From Ancylobacter tetraedralis (GTDB lineage Bacteria; Pseudomonadota; Alphaproteobacteria; Rhizobiales; Xanthobacteraceae), in assembly GCF_014195655.1 (NCBI RefSeq), contig NZ_JACICD010000005.1:349212-413211 (forward strand): DNA of 64,000 bases, written 5' to 3'. The notes under the pieces were generated by a model that saw nothing but the letters and a program-made list of their open reading frames with translations, was not told where the DNA came from and did not search any database. The translations under genes and the position numbers were made by a program. Shown piece by piece: positions 59,295-64,000 of the stretch (position 1 is the first letter of the stretch; each line of letters opens with the position of its first letter).

Positions 59295-60083
59295 ATGACC
59301 GACGCTTTCGCCCCCGCTCCGCTCTTCCCCGCCGATTCGGCTCTCGTCGCGCAGGTGCTGCCCTCGCCGAACCATGGCGAGCGCGTGGGCGTTGGCGCGC
59401 CGGACATTCTGCTGCTGCACTACACCGGCATGGAATCGACTGAACAAGCGGTGGAATGGCTGCGCGCGCCGGAGCGGCAGGTCTCGGCTCACTATGTCGT
59501 GTTCGAGGACGGGCGGATCGCCCAGCTGGTGCCGGAAGCGCGCCGCGCCTGGCACGCCGGCGCCTCCTTCTGGGCGGGCGCGCGCGATATCAATTCGCGC
59601 TCGATCGGCATCGAGATCGCCAATCCCGGCCATGATTTCGGCTATCCGCCCTTCCCCGCCATCCAGATCGAGGCGGTAACGGCGCTGGCCAAGGACATTC
59701 TCTCCCGCCATCCCATTCCGCCCGACCGCGTGCTCGCCCATTCCGATGTCGCGCCCACGCGCAAGGCCGATCCGGGCGAGAAATTTCCCTGGGAGGCGCT
59801 GCACCGTTTCGGCGTCGGCCATCTCGTCGAGGAGACGCCGCCCAGCGACGGGCGCTTCTTCATGCGCGGCGAGCACGGCCAGCCGATCGAGGCGCTGCAG
59901 GCCATGCTGGCGCTCTATGGCTACGACGTGCCGGTCTCGGGCACCTATTGCGCGCAGACGGAAGCCGTGGTGCGCGCCTTCCAGCGCCATTTCCGCCGCG
60001 CGCGTGTCGACGGCATCGCCGATGTCTCGACCCTTCAGACGCTGTATCGCCTGTCCGCCGCCCGCCCGGCGACCGAGGACTGA
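59295..60083 (+). CDS. N-acetylmuramoyl-L-alanine amidase (AmpD/AmiD type) with PG-binding domain
   Basis: 262-residue zinc amidase cleaving the MurNAc-L-Ala bond of peptidoglycan fragments. Amidase_2 domain: LLLHYTGME (zinc His), SAHYVVFEDGRIAQLVPE, RRAWHAGAS (His), RSIGIEIANPGHDFGYPP (Glu), and VLAHSDVAPTRKADPGEKFPW (zinc His and Asp). The C-terminal PG_binding_1 domain contains ALYGYDVPVSGTYCAQTEAVVRAF. No signal peptide is visible, so it may act in cytoplasmic wall recycling like AmpD. It is divergent from mraZ across 292 bp. Confidence 0.92.
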   Translation: MTDAFAPAPLFPADSALVAQVLPSPNHGERVGVGAPDILLLHYTGMESTEQAVEWLRAPERQVSAHYVVFEDGRIAQLVPEARRAWHAGASFWAGARDINSRSIGIEIANPGHDFGYPPFPAIQIEAVTALAKDILSRHPIPPDRVLAHSDVAPTRKADPGEKFPWEALHRFGVGHLVEETPPSDGRFFMRGEHGQPIEALQAMLALYGYDVPVSGTYCAQTEAVVRAFQRHFRRARVDGIADVSTLQTLYRLSAARPATED

Positions 60084-60307
60084 CGCCGGCCGCCCTTCCG
60101 TTCAGGGCCCCGGATACAACCTGCGCACGGAGACACCGCCCGAGGGATAAACGTTGCGGTTGCGCCACACTGTTGCGCATCGGCCGCGCGACAATCATGC
60201 GCAGGATGCGTATTACCACGCAACCGCACAAATCGAGCCTCATTCGGAACAGATTTGGTAGCGCTTTTCGCGCCATCGCAATCAGCCCGAAAAGGCTCTC
60301 GTCTGTA

Positions 60308-60823
60308 ATGGTTCATTTCCGCGTACTCTGTGCTTCACTCGTATTCTCGATCACTGCGATTTCCGGCATCAATATCGCCAGCGCGAAGCCGAATATCGCG
60401 CGGACAGCGCAAGTCGACGCCAGCCCCGCCGATGATCAACTCAGCAACTCAGGCAATCTCGGTACACTTGTGGATCGCGAGGCACGCGCCAATGGCGTGC
60501 CGATCGCGCTGGCCCGCGCGGTGGTGCGCATCGAGAGCAACTGGAACACCCGCATGACCGGCCGCGCCGGCGAGGTCGGGCTCATGCAGATCAAGCCGCA
60601 GACCGCCCGCGGCGTCGGCTATGACGGCTCGCGCGCCGCGCTTTACGAGCCTGCCACCAATATCCGCTACGGCATGCGCTATCTCGCCGGGGCCTATCGT
60701 CTGGCCGGCGGCGACACCTGCGGCACCGTCATGCGCTACCAGGGCGGCCACGGCGCCACCCGCATGTCCTCCGCCGCCCGCGCCTATTGCAGCAAGGCGC
60801 GCGTCATCATGGCCTCCAACTGA
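60308..60823 (+). CDS. Secreted lytic transglycosylase (SLT domain)
   Basis: 171-residue exported enzyme that cleaves glycan strands with formation of 1,6-anhydroMurNAc. Signal peptide residues 1-26 (HFRVLCASLVFSITAISG core, cleavage near ASA-K). SLT domain: LVDREARANGVPIALARAVV, then RIESNWN with catalytic Glu76, GEVGLMQIKPQTARGVGY, NIRYGMRYLAGAY and RYQGGHG. ATG 60308 gives the clean signal peptide; in-frame ATGs at 60197 and 60206 are possible but would place ~35 basic residues first. The 224 bp before it are AT-richer than average. Confidence 0.88.
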   Translation: MVHFRVLCASLVFSITAISGINIASAKPNIARTAQVDASPADDQLSNSGNLGTLVDREARANGVPIALARAVVRIESNWNTRMTGRAGEVGLMQIKPQTARGVGYDGSRAALYEPATNIRYGMRYLAGAYRLAGGDTCGTVMRYQGGHGATRMSSAARAYCSKARVIMASN

Positions 60824-60936
60824 ACGAGCTTCGCGCGCGAGGACGGGGGCGCCCAGGTTTCGCATACGCCCCCGCCCTCGCGCGCGATCCCAACGTCGCG
60901 TCGCCCCCGCTCCGTCGTCACCGGCAGCATCCGGGC

Positions 60937-60965
60937 TTGACGCGGGGCCCCGCCTCGCCCATTGC
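60937..60965 (+). promoter_or_regulatory. Candidate rnpB promoter
   Basis: TTGACG (60937-60942), 17-nt spacer, weak -10 CATTGC (60960-60965); transcription from about 60973 would match the predicted 5' end of the RNA. Confidence 0.4.
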
Positions 60966-60972
60966 TCCCCAC

Positions 60973-61351
60973 GCCAGCCGGCCGGACGGCCGCGTCATCG
61001 CAAGATGCCGAGGAAAGTCCGGGCTCCACAGAGACACGGTGCCGGATAACGTCCGGCGGGGGCGACCCCAGGGAAAGTGCCACAGAAATCAGACCGCCAC
61101 GGGTTCGCCCGCGGCAAGGGTGAAACGGTGCGGTAAGAGCGCACCGCGCGTCCGGCAACGGAGGCGGCAGGGCAAACCCCACCGGGAGCAAAGTCGTATA
61201 GGGGTGGCGCGAAGCTTCGTGCTTCAGGTCCTGTCTTTGGACAGCCGCCCGGGTTGACTGCTCGAGGCGCCGGGCAACCGGCGTCCCAGAGGAATGGCCG
61301 TCACGTGGGAGAAATCCCGCCATACAAAACCCGGCTTACAGGCCGGCTGGC
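60973..61351 (+). ncRNA. rnpB: RNase P RNA, bacterial class A
   Basis: Catalytic RNA of ribonuclease P, which matures tRNA 5' ends. The universally conserved 5' block GAGGAAAGTCCGGGCTCC begins at 61010. CAGGGAAAGTGCCACAGAAA (CR-II region), GGTGAAACGGTGCGGTAAGAG and GGCAAACCCCAC follow, then CAGAGGAATGGCCGTCACG and the 3' CAAAACCCGGCTTACAG. Helix P1 closes perfectly: GCCAGCCGGCC (60973-60983) pairs with GGCCGGCTGGC (61341-61351). Predicted length 379 nt, normal for alphaproteobacteria. Open reading frames crossing this region on both strands are chance. Confidence 0.96.
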
Positions 61352-61460
61352 ACCCTTCCCTCGGCCCCCGGCGCGCCGAGTGCCGAGGGCGGAGGCGGTT
61401 GCCGCCGCATCTTGGCGCGTGCCATGGCTGGCGCTCCACGCCCCGGGACAGGAGCCCATC

Positions 61461-62270
61461 ATGCCCATCCGCATCATCCTCGCCGGCGCCACCGGCTGGG
61501 TCGGCCGCGCGCTGGTTCCCGCGATCACCCAGGCGGGCGACCTCGAACTCGTCGCCGGCATCTCTCGCAATCACGCGGGAACCGATCTCGGCGTGGCGCT
61601 GGGCGGCCGCCCCTCCGGCGTGCCGGTCTTCGCCCGCGTTGAGGAGGCGCTGGGGGCACCGGCGGATGTGCTGATCGACTACACGAAGCCCGGCGTGGTG
61701 AAGGCCAACGCCATCGCCGCGCTCCGGGCGGGGCTCCACGTGGTCATCGGCACGTCCGGCCTCGGCGCGGACGATTATGCCGAACTCGACGAGCTGGCAC
61801 GCGAGGCCGGCAAGGGCGTGCTCGCCGCCGGCAATTTCTCCATCACCGCGACCCTGCTGAAGCGCTTCACGCTGGAAGCGGCGAAATATGTCGCCGATGT
61901 CGAGATCCTCGACTACGCGTCGGCGACCAAGCCGGACGCGCCCTCCGGCACCGGGCGTGAGATCGCCGAGGCGCTCGCCGGCATCCGCCAGCCTGCCACA
62001 AGCCTCCCCCTTGGCGAGGTGGTCGGCGTGCCGCAAACACGCGGCGGCACGCTTGGCGAGGGCGAACGCGAGGTGCGCGTGCACGCGGTGCGTTTGCCCT
62101 CCTTCGTGCTGGCGGTGGAAAGCGTGTTCGGCGCGCCGGACGAGCGGCTCACCATCCGCCACGATGCCGGCGCCTCGGCCGCGCCCTATGTCGCCGGCAC
62201 GCTGCTGGCGACGCGCAAGGTGAGCGGATGGATCGGCTTGCGGCGCGGGCTGGATACGCTGCTGGACTGA
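61461..62270 (+). CDS. dapB: DapB-family dinucleotide-dependent reductase lacking the usual catalytic His pair
   Basis: 269-residue protein with the fold pattern of 4-hydroxy-tetrahydrodipicolinate reductase. N-terminal Rossmann loop ILAGATGWVGRALV (canonical GAxGRMG is altered), DVLIDYTKPGVVKANA, VVIGTSGLG, AGNFSITATLLKRF and the substrate loop KPDAPSGTG. In typical DapB this loop reads HH-R-H-K-V-DAPSGT; here residues 153-157 are A-S-A-T-K, so both histidines are absent while Lys157 and DAPSGT remain. It may be a paralogue with another substrate, and the dapB symbol is provisional. GGAG 7 nt before ATG 61461 fixes the start. Directly downstream of rnpB. Confidence 0.8.
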   Translation: MPIRIILAGATGWVGRALVPAITQAGDLELVAGISRNHAGTDLGVALGGRPSGVPVFARVEEALGAPADVLIDYTKPGVVKANAIAALRAGLHVVIGTSGLGADDYAELDELAREAGKGVLAAGNFSITATLLKRFTLEAAKYVADVEILDYASATKPDAPSGTGREIAEALAGIRQPATSLPLGEVVGVPQTRGGTLGEGEREVRVHAVRLPSFVLAVESVFGAPDERLTIRHDAGASAAPYVAGTLLATRKVSGWIGLRRGLDTLLD

Positions 62271-62378
62271 GCGAGAGCGCCTTCGCGCGACGGACATGCC
62301 GGTCGCACGGGCCCGCGCGGCGGGAGAGATGCCCAGAGCCTTCTGGGCGGACTTAGCGTGCCGTGGCCAGGCTCGCGC

Positions 62379-63806
62379 TCAGTCCTCGCCATCCCTGGCC
62401 TGCGGCGCGGGAATGGGGCTGGCGAATTGCCGCTCGCCCGTGAAGGCCCGCACATTGCCGGTCGAGCCGGTCGGCGTCGGGTCGAGCCCCAGCCATTTGG
62501 CCAGCGGAATGCCGGCCGGCGGCAGCGGCACGCCCGGCGGACGCGCCCGCGTCGCCGGTGCCGAAGCGGGAGCCGGCGGCGGGGAATAGACCGGCGCGGG
62601 GTAGGACGGCGCCGCCGCCGGCTGCGCCGGGTAGTTCGGAGCCGGATTCGGTGCCGGATAGCCCTGCGCGGGATAGCCCTGCGCCGGATACCCACCCGTG
62701 GGATAGCCGCCGGCGGGATAACCTTGCGGCGGGCCCGATGGCGCGGGATAGGCCGGCACCGCCGCGCGGTAGTTCGGATCGACGCCATGTCCATAGGCCG
62801 GCACTGTCGATGCCGCGGGATAGGGGGTCAGCGGCATCGGCTCGCCCACCGCGCCGGCCTGCGCTGGAGAGCCGGAGGCCGGATAGGCGGATGTGGGATA
62901 GGTGGGTGTGGGATAGGCTGGCATGGCCGCGCGCACCGGAGTTGACGCGGCGCGGACCGGCACCGGCGCGGCCGACGCCGGCAGGGCGCGGGTGGCTTCC
63001 GGAGCATAACCTTCATCCGCCTGCCGCTCCGGTTCGCCTTCCGCGCCCGGCGGCACGCCATAGGCGCCGGCCATCGGCGCGCTGCGCAGCGGCGCACCCA
63101 TATAGGGCGGCGCCTTGAACACCGGCAGGTTCGGCGGGGCGGGCGGCGTCACGTTGGGATTGCACGAGATGCGGCCGGAACGGCGCATCAGATCCACGTG
63201 GATATGGTCGTAATGATAGATGTTGTAGCCCGGCCCCAGCGTCGTGGTGAAGCGCGTGCAGCCGCTCGCCTGCACGGTGCGCAGGAAGCCCTGCTCATCC
63301 GGGCGGCCCTTCCACCCGGTCTTCACCAACACCTCGCGCCCATCGGCCAGCACGAAGCCGCCAATGTCGAGCGCATTGCCGAAAGCATGTTCGGAAATCT
63401 TGCCCTGGGGCCCGCCATTCATGTTGCGGCAGGAATAGGAGGACATCTGCTTCACTTTCGCCACCGGCTGGCCGAACCAGGCCATGGCGGCGGGCTGGAT
63501 GTCCTCGACCATCCAGCGGTCGACCGAGGCGATCATCGGGCAGGCGAGCGTCGCCTTTGGCGCCACCTCGATCGTGCCCTGCTCGAAGGCCAGCACGCGG
63601 AACGGATGGTCCATTCCGCAACTGCCGGCACCGTCGATCTCGCGCTCGGGGATGGTGTAGGCGGAGGGCTTGACCAGTCCCTCCGCCAGGCACCGTTCTT
63701 CAGCTTCCGTGCGCCAGGGTTCGCGCTGTTGCAGCCCGAACTTGCAGCCGGAGAGCCCCAAAAGGACGAGCGGGGCTACGAAAAACCAGGATACGCCGCG
63801 CGTCAT
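62379..63806 (-). CDS. Extensin-like lipoprotein with Pro/Tyr/Gly repeat tail
   Basis: 475-residue predicted lipoprotein: MTRGVSWFFVAPLVLLGLSG then Cys21 (lipobox LSGC). Residues ~35-215 are the extensin-like C-terminal domain, common in alphaproteobacteria. It shows AWFGQPVAKVKQMSSYSCR, GKISEHAFGNALDIGGFVLADG (His and Asp of a metal-peptidase-like site) and YNIYHYDHIHVDLM. From ~230 on the chain is low complexity, with Pro/Ala/Tyr blocks and tandem GGYP/QGYP repeats around residues 365-385. Probably an outer-envelope wall hydrolase or structural protein; function unproven. Confidence 0.88.
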   Translation of the reverse strand: MTRGVSWFFVAPLVLLGLSGCKFGLQQREPWRTEAEERCLAEGLVKPSAYTIPEREIDGAGSCGMDHPFRVLAFEQGTIEVAPKATLACPMIASVDRWMVEDIQPAAMAWFGQPVAKVKQMSSYSCRNMNGGPQGKISEHAFGNALDIGGFVLADGREVLVKTGWKGRPDEQGFLRTVQASGCTRFTTTLGPGYNIYHYDHIHVDLMRRSGRISCNPNVTPPAPPNLPVFKAPPYMGAPLRSAPMAGAYGVPPGAEGEPERQADEGYAPEATRALPASAAPVPVRAASTPVRAAMPAYPTPTYPTSAYPASGSPAQAGAVGEPMPLTPYPAASTVPAYGHGVDPNYRAAVPAYPAPSGPPQGYPAGGYPTGGYPAQGYPAQGYPAPNPAPNYPAQPAAAPSYPAPVYSPPPAPASAPATRARPPGVPLPPAGIPLAKWLGLDPTPTGSTGNVRAFTGERQFASPIPAPQARDGED

Positions 63807-63860
63807 GGCGGCAAGCTAAGGCGAAGGTGGTTGACAGCGGGTTAAGCGAAACCGCCGCAT

Positions 63861-63894
63861 AAAATAAAACGGCCGAAGGAGCCCTCCGGCCGTT
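63861..63894 (-). terminator. Rho-independent terminator after pntB
   Basis: AACGGCCG/CGGCCGTT (63868-63875, 63887-63894) stem with an 11-nt loop; on the minus strand it runs directly into TTTTATTTTATG. It lies 23 nt past the pntB stop. Confidence 0.9.
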
Positions 63895-63916
63895 CACGGC
63901 AATCCCCCCGCCGATT

Positions 63917-64000
63917 TCAATGCCCGAGGTTTTTGACGATGTCCTCGACCATTTTCTTGGCGTCGGCGAAGAGCATCATGGTGTTGTCGCGGAAGAAGAG
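63917..64000 (-). CDS. pntB: NAD(P) transhydrogenase subunit beta, C-terminal end
   Basis: Only the last 27 codons are in the window, ending in NTMMLFADAKKMVEDIVKNL-GH and TGA. The MLFxDAKK segment near the C-terminus is the NADP-binding domain III ending of PntB, the membrane subunit that couples proton flow to NADPH formation. A strong terminator follows. Identification rests on a short stretch, so it is probable rather than certain. Confidence 0.75.
   Translation of the reverse strand, partial: LFFRDNTMMLFADAKKMVEDIVKNLGH

Noticed and set aside
60784..61323. Open frames on both strands across 60.8-61.3 kb
   Set aside because: The region is the RNase P RNA gene, shown by its conserved blocks and the perfect P1 helix.

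Overview
The window is a GC-rich, gene-dense, chromosome-type segment of an alphaproteobacterium. Several gene families are typical of that class: GapR (DUF2312), a DUF1244 protein, a DUF1036 protein, an extensin-like lipoprotein, an FtsZ with a very long linker, and GANTC (CcrM-type) sites. The order mraZ-rsmH-ftsL-ftsI-murE-murF-mraY-murD-ftsW-murG-murC-murB-ddl-ftsQ-ftsA-ftsZ-lpxC-bamD-recN-ligA fits Hyphomicrobiales. A member of the Xanthobacteraceae group is my inference, not something the sequence proves. I see no prophage, IS element, CRISPR array, tRNA or rRNA.

Layout. 1-5.0 kb: the 3' end of a Do-family periplasmic protease with its terminator, a glycerate kinase/DUF1036 pair, N-formylglutamate amidohydrolase, a DUF1244 protein and gapR. 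5.2-9.3 kb: two secreted wall proteins with long Ala/Pro linkers (a DUF882/M15-like protein and a YcbB-type L,D-transpeptidase). 9.7-14.8 kb: purE-purK, msrQ, a DUF1348 protein, then miaA and serB back to back. 14.9-28.5 kb: a giant AsmA protein, an FAD-linked D-2-hydroxyacid dehydrogenase, a hotdog thioesterase, prmA, a UvrD/PcrA helicase, an amino-acid binding protein, a LysE exporter, aminopeptidase P and a 50-residue DUF3309 protein. 28.7-36.1 kb: an isochorismatase-like hydrolase, ligA, recN, bamD and lpxC.

36.4-59.0 kb is the division and cell wall (dcw) cluster on the minus strand. Many junctions overlap by 4 nt (mraZ/rsmH, murE/murF, murC/murB, ftsQ/ftsA), as expected of a translationally coupled operon. 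Two unrelated genes interrupt it. An ethanolamine-type permease lies between murD and ftsW, beside a mosaic palindromic repeat. A metallo-beta-lactamase-fold hydrolase lies on the opposite strand between mraY and murD. Upstream of mraZ, three TGGG repeats at 10-bp spacing overlap a good promoter and form a textbook MraZ operator. 59.3-64 kb: a wall amidase, a lytic transglycosylase, the RNase P RNA gene rnpB, a DapB-family protein lacking the usual catalytic histidines, an extensin-like lipoprotein, and the 3' end of pntB with its terminator.

The most unusual signal is in ligA. Its first ~140 codons are about 41% GC by hand count in otherwise GC-rich DNA. They encode a ~70-residue extension and a divergent domain Ia fused to an otherwise ordinary NAD-dependent ligase. 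Other points worth a second look are the DapB-like protein without its HH pair, paired or tripled GANTC sites upstream of ftsZ, recN and the amidase gene, and the interrupted dcw cluster. I did not find a convincing new multi-gene system.
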